From positions 62,001 to 126,000 of the forward strand of contig NZ_JAMTCH010000004.1 in the NCBI RefSeq assembly GCF_024171735.1: a stretch of DNA of 64,000 nucleotides, in the 5' to 3' direction. This DNA comes from Prauserella alba. Lineage in GTDB: Bacteria > Actinomycetota > Actinomycetes > Mycobacteriales > Pseudonocardiaceae. How positions within the stretch are numbered: the stretch's first letter is position 1; every line of letters starts with the position of its first letter. The notes under the pieces were generated by a model. That model ran no database searches. It had not been told where the DNA came from and was given only the letters and a program-made list of their open reading frames with translations. Below are positions 26,341 to 34,022 of the stretch, piece after piece. The position numbers were made by a program, and so were the translations under genes.

Positions 26341-26916
26341 TCAGGCGGAGAACTCCCCGTCGAGTTCCTGGGCGCGCTCCTGCAGCTCGAGGGCGATGGG
26401 CTCGGCTTCGTCGTACCGGTCCGGATAGGCCGATCGCTGCACGGACTGGGCGACCTGTCCCGCGGTGAAGTCCGGATTCGCCGCATCGATCTCGATCGCA
26501 CCGGCCGTGCCGTCCGACGGATTGCCGTGGAGGAAGTCGTACGTCGCGAGCTCCGGATCGCCGGCGTTGACCCAGCCGAAGTCGGGTCGCTGCTGGAACA
26601 CACCGATCGACGACGCGTGTCCGCAGTCGAGATCGTTGGCGTGCGATTCCACCCACGCCGCCTCGTAGGTGGCCAGCCGCACCTTCTCGCTGGCCTCCTC
26701 CGCGTCGAGGACGTTCTCGATGGTGACGAGAACGTCGTCGTCGGCGTCCGAGGGAACTTCACAGTTGATCCCCACGGGAGCCTCGGCCGCCGGAATGTGA
26801 CCACCCGGCCGCAGCAGCGCGTCGGAGTCCTCGTCCGCCGCCGCGGGTGCCGCCAGTCCCACCGTCAGTGCCGACAGGGCGAGGCCGGTCAGTAATCCTG
26901 TTCTCAGCTTGGTCAT
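26341..26916 (-). CDS. Small secreted lysozyme/transglycosylase-like protein
   Basis: A 191-residue protein with a clear signal peptide (residues 1-27, ending LAAPAAADE). The mature part has ATYEAAWVESHANDLDCG followed by SSIGVFQQRPDFGWVN, a pattern found in actinobacterial secreted proteins distantly related to transglycosylases, where the Glu after the helix would be catalytic. Two cysteines could form a disulfide. Target is presumably peptidoglycan, but this is a weak inference. The gene stands alone, converging on the prolyl oligopeptidase gene. Confidence 0.7.
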   Translation of the reverse strand: MTKLRTGLLTGLALSALTVGLAAPAAADEDSDALLRPGGHIPAAEAPVGINCEVPSDADDDVLVTIENVLDAEEASEKVRLATYEAAWVESHANDLDCGHASSIGVFQQRPDFGWVNAGDPELATYDFLHGNPSDGTAGAIEIDAANPDFTAGQVAQSVQRSAYPDRYDEAEPIALELQERAQELDGEFSA

Positions 26917-27166
26917 GCCGTCCCTTCCATAGGTGGTCGTCCTACGAGCAGGTGAAGTGACGTACTCCGGCGCTCCACCGGGCGACCACTCCGCGGAGTC
27001 GGCACACCCGGTACAGCGACCGCGTTCACGCTAGGGCACCCACAGGTAGGCACCTACGGCCGAAAGTTCCTTACACAGTGAACTGGACAGCAGCGAATAT
27101 CGCACAACGACCGATATCGGGCACGACACGCGTGGGTGACACCACCTCGTGGTGGTCCGGTGCACG

Positions 27167-27209
27167 AGGGAGAGGGCCGGGGATCGTCGTGATCTCCGGC
27201 CCTCTCCCT
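27167..27209 (-). terminator. Hairpin terminator downstream of nrdJ
   Basis: A perfect 14-bp stem (27167-27180 with 27196-27209, AGGGAGAGGGCCGG and its complement) around a 15-base loop, 57 bases beyond the nrdJ stop. The rest of the 349-base gap 26917-27265 shows only short palindromes such as CCGATATCGG near 27112, and the upstream region of the secreted protein gene. Confidence 0.8.
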
Positions 27210-27265
27210 TGGTGGCGCCGTCCGGCCATCGCCCGCTCATCGGGGACCGGGCGTCACCCCTCCGA

Positions 27266-30124
27266 TCAACTGCAGCCCGACGTGGCGCCACAGCCCTCGC
27301 AGGCGTAGCACGAACCTGCGGGACGCATCTTGGTCCCGCAGGTCATGCACAGCGGGGCGTCCGCGGCCTTGCCGAGCTGCAGCTCGACCAGCTCCGTCGT
27401 CGTGTGCGCCTCGTCCTCGGAGCCGGCTTCCTCTCCGGCGGGCTGTTCGGCCACCCGTGTTCCGCCGAAGTCCACCGTGCTGCGCAGCGTCTCCAGGTCG
27501 ACGCCGTCACCCTCGGAACTGCTTCCGCTGTAGTCGGCCTCGACCTGGGCTGCGCGCTCGTCCGCGGTGAAGATGCCGAGCTGGGCCCGCTTCTCGTACG
27601 GCAGGTAGTCGAGCGCGAGCCTGCGGAACAGGTAGTCGAGCACGCTCGTGGCCATCCGCACGTCCGGGTCGTCGGTCATGCCCGCGGGCTCGAAGCGCAG
27701 GTTCTGGAACTTCTGCACGTAGAACTCGAGCGGGATGCCGTACTGCAGCCCCACGGAGATCGACATCGAGAAGGCGTCCATCACACCCGCGAGCGTCGAG
27801 CCCTGCTTACCGAGCTTGACGAAGATCTCGCCGAGCCCGTCGTCCGGGTACGAACCGGCCGTCAGGTACCCCTCGGCACCGGCGACGGTGAACGACACGG
27901 TCTGGCTCGGGCGCTTCTTCGGCAGGCGCTTGCGCACCGGGCGGTACTCGACGACCTTCTCCGGCTCCGCCTCGCCCTTCTCCTGCTTGCCCGTCGACAG
28001 CGGCTGGCCGACCTTGCAGTTGTCGCGGTAGATCGCCAGGGCCTTCAGTCCGAGCTTCCAGCCCTCGAAGTAGATCTCCGCAACCTCGTCGACCGTGGCC
28101 GATTCCGGCATGTTGACGGTCTTCGAGATCGCGCCCGAGATGAACGGCTGCACCGCGGCCATCATCCGCACGTGCCCCATCGGCGCGATGGAGCGTTCGC
28201 CGACCGCGCAGTCGAACACCTCGTAGTGCTCACTCCGCAGGCCCGGGGCGTCGATGACGTGGCCGTGCTGGGCGATGTAGTCGACGATCGCCTCGACCTG
28301 CTCCTCCTGGTACCCGAGGGCACGGAGCGCGCGCGGCACGGCGTTGTTGACGATCTGCATCGACCCGCCGCCCACGAGCTTCTTGAACTTCACCAGCGAG
28401 AAGTCCGGCTCGATGCCCGTGGTGTCGCAGTCCATCATGAACCCGATCGTGCCCGTGGGCGCGAGCACGCTCGCCTGGGCGTTGCGCCAGCCGGAGCGCT
28501 CGCCGATCTCGATGCCGCGCTTCCACTCGTCGGTGGCGAGAGCCCGCACGTTCGCGTCGTTGCGGTGCAGCGTCCGCACGAGCTCGTTCGCGGCCGCGTG
28601 CTTGCGCATGACCCGCTGGTGGCCTTCGGCGTTACGGGCATAGCCCTCGTACGGGCCGACCACACCGGCCATCTCGGCCGACCGGCGGTAGGACACCGCG
28701 CTCATCAGCGACGTGATCGACGCGGCGAGCGCACGACCGCCGTCCGAGTCGTAGGCGTGACCGGTCGCCATGAGCAGCGCGCCCAGGTTGGCGTAACCGA
28801 TACCCAACTGGCGGAACTTCCGCGTGGTGTCACCGATCGCCTCGGTCGGGAAGTCGGCGAAGCAGATCGAGATGTCCATCGCGGTGATGACCAGCTCGAC
28901 CGCCTTCGCGAACAGCTGCGCGTCGAAGGACCCGTCGTCGGACAGGAACTTGAGCAGGTTCAGCGACGCCAGGTTGCAGCTCGAGTTGTCGAGGTGCATG
29001 TACTCAGAGCACGGGTTGGACGCGGTGATCCGGCCCGACTCCGGGCACGTGTGCCAGTCGTTGATCGTGTCGTCGTACTGCAGCCCGGGGTCCGCACACT
29101 CCCAGGCGGCCTGCGCCATCTTGCGGAACAGCGGCTTCGCATCGGTCTGGTCGATGACCTCACCGGTGGTGCGGGCGCGCAGGCCGAACTTGTCGTCCGA
29201 CTCCACGGCGCGCATGAACTCGTCGGACACCCGCACCGAGTTGTTCGCGTTCTGGTACTGCACCGACGCGATGTCGGTGCCGCCCAGATCCATGTCGAAC
29301 CCGCCGTCGCGGAGCACCCGGATCTTGTGCTCCTCCTTGGCCTTGGTCTCGATGAATTCGTCGATGTCGGGGTGGTCGACGTCGAGTACCACCATCTTCG
29401 CCGCACGGCGGGTGGCCCCACCGGACTTGATCGTGCCCGCCGAGGCGTCGGCGCCGCGCATGAACGACACCGGGCCCGATGCCGTGCCGCCGGACGAGAG
29501 GAGTTCCTTCGAGGAACGGATCCGCGAGAGGTTCAGACCGGCACCGGAGCCGCCCTTGAAGATCCGGCCCTCTTCCTTGTACCAGTCGAGGATCGACTCC
29601 ATCGTGTCGTCGACCGAGAGGATGAAACACGCCGAGACCTGCTGCTTCGACGTGGTGCCCACGTTGAACCAGACCGGCGAGTTGAAGCTGAACACCTGGT
29701 GGAGCAGCATCCAGGTGAGTTCGTGATCGAAGATCTCGGCGTCGGCGGGCGAGGCGAAGTAGCCGTGTTCGGTGCCCGAGGCGACGTAGGTCTTCACGAC
29801 GCGGTCGATCAGCTGCTTGAGACTGCTCTCCCGCTCCGGGCTGCCGACGGCGCCCCGGAAGTACTTGCTGGTGACGATGTTCGTGGCGTTGATCGACCAG
29901 GCCTCGGGGAACTCGACACCCCGCTGTTCGAAGTTCACCGTCCCGTCGCGCCAGTTGGTCATGACGACGTCACGCTTCTCCCACGCGACCTCGTCGTACG
30001 GGTGCACCCCCTCGGTCGTGAACACACGCTGGACCCGCAGGCCCTTCCGTGTGCCACCGCCGCCACCGGACCGCTTCTTCGACGTCTTCGAGGCCTCGGC
30101 GCCGGCTCCGACCGTTTCTGTCAT
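27266..30124 (-). CDS. nrdJ: Adenosylcobalamin-dependent ribonucleotide reductase (class II)
   Basis: A 952-residue class II reductase that makes deoxyribonucleotides using coenzyme B12. Conserved parts include SACFILSVDDTMESILDW, FKGGSGAGLNLSRIR, the active-site NPCSEYMHLDNSSCNLASLN and PTGTIGFMMDCDTTGIEPD. The C-terminus has a cysteine-rich tail (CMTCGTKM...CYACEGC) likely to re-reduce the active-site disulfide. ATG 30124 has GGGAG upstream. It follows nrdR by 80 bases, the usual actinobacterial nrdRJ order. No B12 riboswitch was found upstream. Confidence 0.95.
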   Translation of the reverse strand: MTETVGAGAEASKTSKKRSGGGGGTRKGLRVQRVFTTEGVHPYDEVAWEKRDVVMTNWRDGTVNFEQRGVEFPEAWSINATNIVTSKYFRGAVGSPERESSLKQLIDRVVKTYVASGTEHGYFASPADAEIFDHELTWMLLHQVFSFNSPVWFNVGTTSKQQVSACFILSVDDTMESILDWYKEEGRIFKGGSGAGLNLSRIRSSKELLSSGGTASGPVSFMRGADASAGTIKSGGATRRAAKMVVLDVDHPDIDEFIETKAKEEHKIRVLRDGGFDMDLGGTDIASVQYQNANNSVRVSDEFMRAVESDDKFGLRARTTGEVIDQTDAKPLFRKMAQAAWECADPGLQYDDTINDWHTCPESGRITASNPCSEYMHLDNSSCNLASLNLLKFLSDDGSFDAQLFAKAVELVITAMDISICFADFPTEAIGDTTRKFRQLGIGYANLGALLMATGHAYDSDGGRALAASITSLMSAVSYRRSAEMAGVVGPYEGYARNAEGHQRVMRKHAAANELVRTLHRNDANVRALATDEWKRGIEIGERSGWRNAQASVLAPTGTIGFMMDCDTTGIEPDFSLVKFKKLVGGGSMQIVNNAVPRALRALGYQEEQVEAIVDYIAQHGHVIDAPGLRSEHYEVFDCAVGERSIAPMGHVRMMAAVQPFISGAISKTVNMPESATVDEVAEIYFEGWKLGLKALAIYRDNCKVGQPLSTGKQEKGEAEPEKVVEYRPVRKRLPKKRPSQTVSFTVAGAEGYLTAGSYPDDGLGEIFVKLGKQGSTLAGVMDAFSMSISVGLQYGIPLEFYVQKFQNLRFEPAGMTDDPDVRMATSVLDYLFRRLALDYLPYEKRAQLGIFTADERAAQVEADYSGSSSEGDGVDLETLRSTVDFGGTRVAEQPAGEEAGSEDEAHTTTELVELQLGKAADAPLCMTCGTKMRPAGSCYACEGCGATSGCS

Positions 30125-30204
30125 GACTCCCACTCCCGCGATTGGCACCAAGCGGCGACGCCGGGCGTCGTCCGCATTTACTCCCGCTGTCGACCGAGAA
30201 GCTC

Positions 30205-30666
30205 TCAGTCGACCGAATCCGCAATCGCCTGACGAAGGTCCGTGATCTCCTTCTCGAAGTCTTCGATGGAGGAGAAAGCGCGGTAAACACTGGCGAACCG
30301 CAGATACGCCACAGCGTCCAGCTCCCGCAGCGGACCGAGGATGGCCAGGCCGACCTCGTGACTCGGGATCTCCGCCACGCCGGCGGCCCTGATCGACTCC
30401 TCGACCCGCTGCGCGAGCTGCTGCAGCGCGTCGTCGTCGACCGGGCGCCCCTGGCAGGCCCGATGCACGCCCCGGATGACCTTGTCCCTGCTGAACTGTT
30501 CCGTCACCCCGGAGCGTTTGACGACGGCGAGCACCATCGACTCCGAGGTCGTGAACCGGCGACCGCACTTCGAGCACGAACGCCGACGCCGGATCGCCTG
30601 CCCTTCATCCACCTCACGAGAATCGACGACGCGGGAATCGGCATGCCTGCAGAACGGACACCGCAT
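30205..30666 (-). CDS. nrdR: Transcriptional repressor NrdR
   Basis: A 153-residue regulator of ribonucleotide reductase genes. It has an N-terminal zinc ribbon (Cys3, Cys6, Cys31, Cys34) that binds DNA and an ATP-cone (about 49-139) that senses ATP and dATP. High dATP promotes repression through paired NrdR boxes. GGGGAGG precedes ATG 30666. It probably regulates its own operon with nrdJ through the box-like sequence at 30962-30977. Confidence 0.95.
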   Translation of the reverse strand: MRCPFCRHADSRVVDSREVDEGQAIRRRRSCSKCGRRFTTSESMVLAVVKRSGVTEQFSRDKVIRGVHRACQGRPVDDDALQQLAQRVEESIRAAGVAEIPSHEVGLAILGPLRELDAVAYLRFASVYRAFSSIEDFEKEITDLRQAIADSVD

Positions 30667-30847
30667 GACCGAACCACCTCCCCATCACAGGCGCCGGCGC
30701 ACCGTGCGCCGCGACCGTCGCCGGGTCATGTCACGCGACACCGGCTGCCGGCGTGCCCTGACGCACCGCCGACGACTCTCGAGTGCCCCGCCGGCCTCCG
30801 GAACCCGATGACGTGACACGTCGTGAAGGCTCGGCGAGAACTGTCGT

Positions 30848-30868
30848 TCACCAGGGCGATCCTGGTGA
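30848..30868. other. Short hairpin in the nrdRJ leader
   Basis: An 8-bp stem, TCACCAGG and CCTGGTGA, with a 5-base loop GCGAT. It lies between the DnaA-box array and nrdR, inside the predicted transcribed leader. Function is unknown. Confidence 0.5.
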
Positions 30869-30874
30869 TCAATC

Positions 30875-30947
30875 TGTGGATACCCGGTGGGCGAAGGCCG
30901 ACGAGCTGTGGATAACCCTGTCCGAGTTTACCCCAATTTGTGGACCA
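30875..30947 (-). promoter_or_regulatory. Phased array of three DnaA-box-like sites upstream of nrdRJ
   Basis: Three boxes occur in the same orientation at exactly 32-bp steps: TGTGGATAC (30875), TGTGGATAA (30907) and TGTGGACCA (30939). The second equals the classic DnaA box TTATCCACA on the minus strand, and the third is one base off the actinobacterial TTGTCCACA. A fourth TGTGG falls at 30971. DnaA control of reductase genes is known for E. coli nrdAB; here it is inferred. Confidence 0.6.
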
Positions 30948-30961
30948 ACTACAGCCGTGTA

Positions 30962-30977
30962 ACTACTAGATGTGGGG
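30962..30977. promoter_or_regulatory. Candidate NrdR box
   Basis: ACTACTAGATGTGGGG contains CTAGATGTGG, which agrees with the NrdR core CwAtATaTwG at 7 of 10 positions. It would overlap the start of transcription from the predicted promoter, a sensible place for repression. A second box, usual for NrdR, was not clear. Confidence 0.4.
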
Positions 30978-30981
30978 GTTG

Positions 30982-31011
30982 ACTTTAGGAGTGCACCCAC
31001 CCGATGCGCAA
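30982..31011 (-). promoter_or_regulatory. Predicted promoter for nrdR-nrdJ
   Basis: On the minus strand TTGCGC (31011-31006) and TAAAGT (30987-30982) are separated by 18 bases. Transcription would begin near 30975, inside the NrdR-like box. The rest of 30667-31118, 452 bases without a gene, holds the array, the hairpin and the perfect palindrome GACGTGACACGTC at 30810-30822. Confidence 0.4.
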
Positions 31012-31118
31012 GCTGACACAGCCATCGGAGGGGTGATCACCGACATAGCTCACCGCCATGGGGGAGCTGATCCGGGCGACGTCCCAGGGCAACCGACAGG
31101 AAGGCCGGATTCCGGTCG

Positions 31119-31766
31119 TCACGACCCGACGGGCACGACCAACGGAGTACCCGCCGACACCGCACCCCCGGCCAGATCGTTGAGTTCCTCGATCCGTGTC
31201 ACGACGGCCGCCGGATCCGCCCCGGGCACAGCGGACTCCGCGACGTCCCACAGCGACTCACCCGCGCCCACGGACACCACAGTCGTCTCCGCGGGCACCT
31301 CGGCGGCACCGGAGCCGCCGAGCCCGGCGAGCGTGTTGGCGATCAACCCGGACGCCACGACGAAGGAGAACACACCGACCGCCACGGCGATCAACAGCCA
31401 CCCCCGTGTTGTGATCCGCGTCCGCGCACACGCCCGCACCGGAACACGCGCACGTGGCCGGACCGGACCCGGCCTCGTCGGCGGGCGACGCGGGTCCGCG
31501 GGTACGACACGGACCCAATGAGCCGTTCGCGGGTCGCGAACGGCCTCACCGGCCGACTCGGGCGCGGCCGCCACTCCCCACGCGTCACGTCCACCGCCGG
31601 CACCGCCGAACACGCCGCGCCCGGGTCGCCCGGTCCGGTCCGCGCCGGCACCCGGCGCGACGCCCTTGAACCCCGAGCCCCCACCCGGCCCACCGGATCG
31701 GTCCGGCCTGCTATACCTCGCATGCCCGTGCTCCAGCGGCTGCTCCCGCTGCAGTACGATCGACAT
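31119..31766 (-). CDS. LysM-domain membrane protein next to lexA (ChiZ/DivS/YneA position)
   Basis: A 215-residue protein: a disordered Gly/Arg-rich cytoplasmic part (1-115), one transmembrane helix (about 122-145, GWLLIAVAVGVFSFVVASGLIA) and an external LysM domain (VSVGAGESLWDVAESAVPGA, ending PLVVPVGS). LysM binds peptidoglycan. Its place opposite lexA under an SOS box matches mycobacterial Rv2719c/ChiZ, corynebacterial DivS and Bacillus YneA, which arrest division after DNA damage. ATG 31766 is chosen because AGGAGG lies five bases upstream. Confidence 0.82.
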   Translation of the reverse strand: MSIVLQREQPLEHGHARYSRPDRSGGPGGGSGFKGVAPGAGADRTGRPGRGVFGGAGGGRDAWGVAAAPESAGEAVRDPRTAHWVRVVPADPRRPPTRPGPVRPRARVPVRACARTRITTRGWLLIAVAVGVFSFVVASGLIANTLAGLGGSGAAEVPAETTVVSVGAGESLWDVAESAVPGADPAAVVTRIEELNDLAGGAVSAGTPLVVPVGS

Positions 31767-31771
31767 GGCCA

Positions 31772-31777
31772 CCTCCT
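31772..31777 (-). promoter_or_regulatory. Ribosome-binding site fixing the LysM gene start
   Basis: AGGAGG on the minus strand, five bases before ATG 31766. It excludes the upstream in-frame ATG at 31784. Confidence 0.8.
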
Positions 31778-31792
31778 CGAACATCCGATCGA

Positions 31793-31808
31793 TCGAACGC
31801 CTGTACGA
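31793..31808. promoter_or_regulatory. SOS box for the LysM gene
   Basis: TCGAACGCCTGTACGA matches the actinobacterial LexA site TCGAACnnnnGTTCGA with one change in the right half. It is 26 bases upstream of the LysM gene start. Confidence 0.8.
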
Positions 31809-31856
31809 TGTCTACCACCCGGGTCCGACAAAATCGAGACCCACACGGCGTGTCCC

Positions 31857-31872
31857 TCGAACAGATGTTTGA
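31857..31872. promoter_or_regulatory. SOS box for lexA
   Basis: TCGAACAGATGTTTGA matches the LexA consensus with one change. It lies 169 bases upstream of lexA and 64 bases from the other box, so LexA can repress both divergent genes. Confidence 0.8.
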
Positions 31873-32041
31873 GATTCGCAGCCGGGCAGGCTAGCGTCGG
31901 AGGTGTACGGCGCGCCATCCGGCCATCACGGCCTGTCGTGGCCCGCCGAACACGACCGAGCACACGACGACCCGCGGCTGCCGCACGGCACCGCGATCAC
32001 CGGGCAGCCGTACCCGCTGTCCGCGACTGGGAGGCGACACG

Positions 32042-32746
32042 GTGGCACGCAAGACGCACGACGAGACCGGCGGAAAGCGCGGTCCCGGCAGCACTGTCCA
32101 CGACCTGCCGGAGGTCACCGAAGAAGGCCTCACCCCACGACAGCAGCGCGTGCTGGCCGTGATCCGGTGGTGGGTGGATCGCTACGGCTACCCGCCGAGC
32201 GTGCGCGAGATCGGCGAGGCCGTCGGTCTCACGTCGACCTCGTCGGTACACCACCAACTCGGAGCGCTGCAGCGGAAGGGCTACCTACGGCGGGACCCCA
32301 ACCGCCCTCGCGCGGTAGGCATGCTGACCACCGAGTCGATCTCGAAGCTGAACCCCTCCGAAGACCGGCCGACCCCCGCGTTCGTACCGATCCTGGGCCG
32401 CATCGCCGCAGGCGGTCCGGTCCTGGCTGAGCAGGCGGTCGAGGACGTCTTCCCGCTGCCGAAGGACCTGGTCGGCGAGGGGAATCTGTTCCTGCTGAGC
32501 GTCACCGGTGACTCGATGGTCGACGCGGCCATCACCGATGGCGACTGGGTCGTCGTCCGCCAGCAGGAGGACGCGGAGAACGGCGAGATCGTCGCGGCGA
32601 TGATCGACGGTGAGGCGACCGTCAAGACGTTCAAGCGCAAGGACGACCACATCTGGCTGTTGCCGCACAACGAGGCGTACGAACCGATTCCCGGGGACGA
32701 CGCGCAGATTCTCGGCAAGGTCGTGGCGGTGCTGCGCCGGCTGTGA
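32042..32746 (+). CDS. lexA: SOS repressor LexA
   Basis: A 234-residue repressor with an N-terminal winged helix (about 27-95, [21 protein letters not shown]) and a C-terminal S24 peptidase domain. The self-cleavage site is Ala123-Gly124 in RIAAGGPVL; catalytic Ser158 (GDSMVDAAI) and Lys195 (ATVKTFKR) are present. RecA filaments trigger cleavage after DNA damage. The start is GTG 32042 with GGGAGG upstream. Two SOS boxes lie in the divergent region. Confidence 0.96.
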   Translation: MARKTHDETGGKRGPGSTVHDLPEVTEEGLTPRQQRVLAVIRWWVDRYGYPPSVREIGEAVGLTSTSSVHHQLGALQRKGYLRRDPNRPRAVGMLTTESISKLNPSEDRPTPAFVPILGRIAAGGPVLAEQAVEDVFPLPKDLVGEGNLFLLSVTGDSMVDAAITDGDWVVVRQQEDAENGEIVAAMIDGEATVKTFKRKDDHIWLLPHNEAYEPIPGDDAQILGKVVAVLRRL

Positions 32747-32774
32747 GGCTCGCCCCGCGCGCCGCGGACGGACG

Positions 32775-34001
32775 TCACGGCCTGCGGCGACGGATGACCA
32801 CGAGGGCCGCCCCGAGCAGTCCGATCACAGCTGCACCCGCACCCACCGGTACGACGGGAAACCCGGACCCGTCGTCGTCCCGCCGGGCATCGCCAGCGGG
32901 CGCTCGGTCCGCCTGCCGGCCGTCGTCCGGCCCGGTCGGCCGCCCGTGGCCCTGCGCACCATCCCCCGCTGCTCCGCCATCCGCCGACGTATCGCTCCCG
33001 GCCCCATCGTGCTCCGAACCGGCCTCTCCCGGACCAGCGACGAGAGAGGCGGCATCGGGCACGATGCGAACCGGATTGCCCACGCCTTCGCTCACGGACA
33101 CGAGCGTACCGTCGGGTTGGAAGGCGATGGCCTCGCCCTGAGGTTCACCAGGCAGCGGGACGCGCACCGGTTCCCGTTCGAGCGCGGCCACGATGTCCCC
33201 GTCGGGAGCCGGATACAGGTATGCGTCGGTGTAGGTGCGCAGTGCGACGACCCGTCCGTCGTGGCTGGTCGCGCCACCGGTGATGAGCCACGTTCCGGCA
33301 GTGCCCACGGGGCCTCCGGGAGTCGTTGTCGGTGAGACGGTGACGGTGCCGACCTGTTCCAGCGGCGTCGGCCCCGGACTTCGCAGCGCCCCGGCCGGTC
33401 GATACACGCCCGACGTCCCCGTCGCGGATTTCGTGACGATGTACGGCGCGCCTTCCCGGTCTATGAGTACCGCCTCGGCATCGCGCGCGCCGTCGGGGTA
33501 CGTGAGCCGGTAGAGCGTCGACCCTTCTCCCGGACGCAGTGCGTGCAACGCGACGGTGTCTCGGGCCGAGCGGTTGTCGCCGATGTCGGCGAGCCAGAAC
33601 GTGCCGTCCGCTGACCTGGCGAGGTCCTCGACGTCGTACGGGTCGGCGGGATCGGTGATCACGTCGGTGACGGCGCAGTGCCGGTCGAGCGCGTAGATAC
33701 GCAGAGCCGCACCCCCGTCGTTGACCGCATACCACCGGCCGTCGCCGGCTACCAGTCCCGATGCCTCGCCCAGGGCGTGGTCGTCGATGCGGCACACCGC
33801 TTCAGGATCGGGCGGGCTGTTGCCGGTACGCTGTGCCTCCGCCACCGGTACGGCCGGCGGAAGGCCCAACACCGCGGCCGCACACGGGACGGCGGCCACG
33901 AGCGCGGCGATCCTTCGTCCCGCGCACCTGCGCCCCGTGGCGGTGCGCTCCCCTGAGCAACGGGGCCTGGTCGCAGAAAGCGCTGCTGAACGTGTGGTCA
34001 C
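32775..34001 (-). CDS. Secreted, membrane-anchored beta-propeller-like protein
   Basis: A 408-residue protein of unknown function. Residues 1-55 form a long signal peptide with the hydrophobic core IAALVAAVPCAAAVLGL. The middle (about 65-320) has repeated strand-rich units with motifs such as GDGRWYAVNDGG, DGTFWLADIGDNRSARD and YVVTKSATG-like segments, consistent with a propeller. A Gly/Asp-rich spacer (320-375) leads to a C-terminal helix (GAGAAVIGLLGAALVVI) and a basic RRRRP tail, so it stays anchored outside the cell. GTG 34001 is the apparent start; it is uncertain. Confidence 0.7.
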   Translation of the reverse strand: MTTRSAALSATRPRCSGERTATGRRCAGRRIAALVAAVPCAAAVLGLPPAVPVAEAQRTGNSPPDPEAVCRIDDHALGEASGLVAGDGRWYAVNDGGAALRIYALDRHCAVTDVITDPADPYDVEDLARSADGTFWLADIGDNRSARDTVALHALRPGEGSTLYRLTYPDGARDAEAVLIDREGAPYIVTKSATGTSGVYRPAGALRSPGPTPLEQVGTVTVSPTTTPGGPVGTAGTWLITGGATSHDGRVVALRTYTDAYLYPAPDGDIVAALEREPVRVPLPGEPQGEAIAFQPDGTLVSVSEGVGNPVRIVPDAASLVAGPGEAGSEHDGAGSDTSADGGAAGDGAQGHGRPTGPDDGRQADRAPAGDARRDDDGSGFPVVPVGAGAAVIGLLGAALVVIRRRRP

Positions 34002-34022
34002 TGTCCCAGGGGTACGCGGTCG

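Noticed and set aside
26917-27060. c-di-AMP (ydaO-type) riboswitch upstream of the secreted lysozyme-like gene
   Set aside because: Such switches precede wall-hydrolase genes in actinobacteria, but the conserved core segments were not found on the minus strand.
30667-31118. Cobalamin riboswitch upstream of nrdRJ
   Set aside because: Expected from biology, but the B12-box and the GCCACTG-type core are not present on the minus strand.
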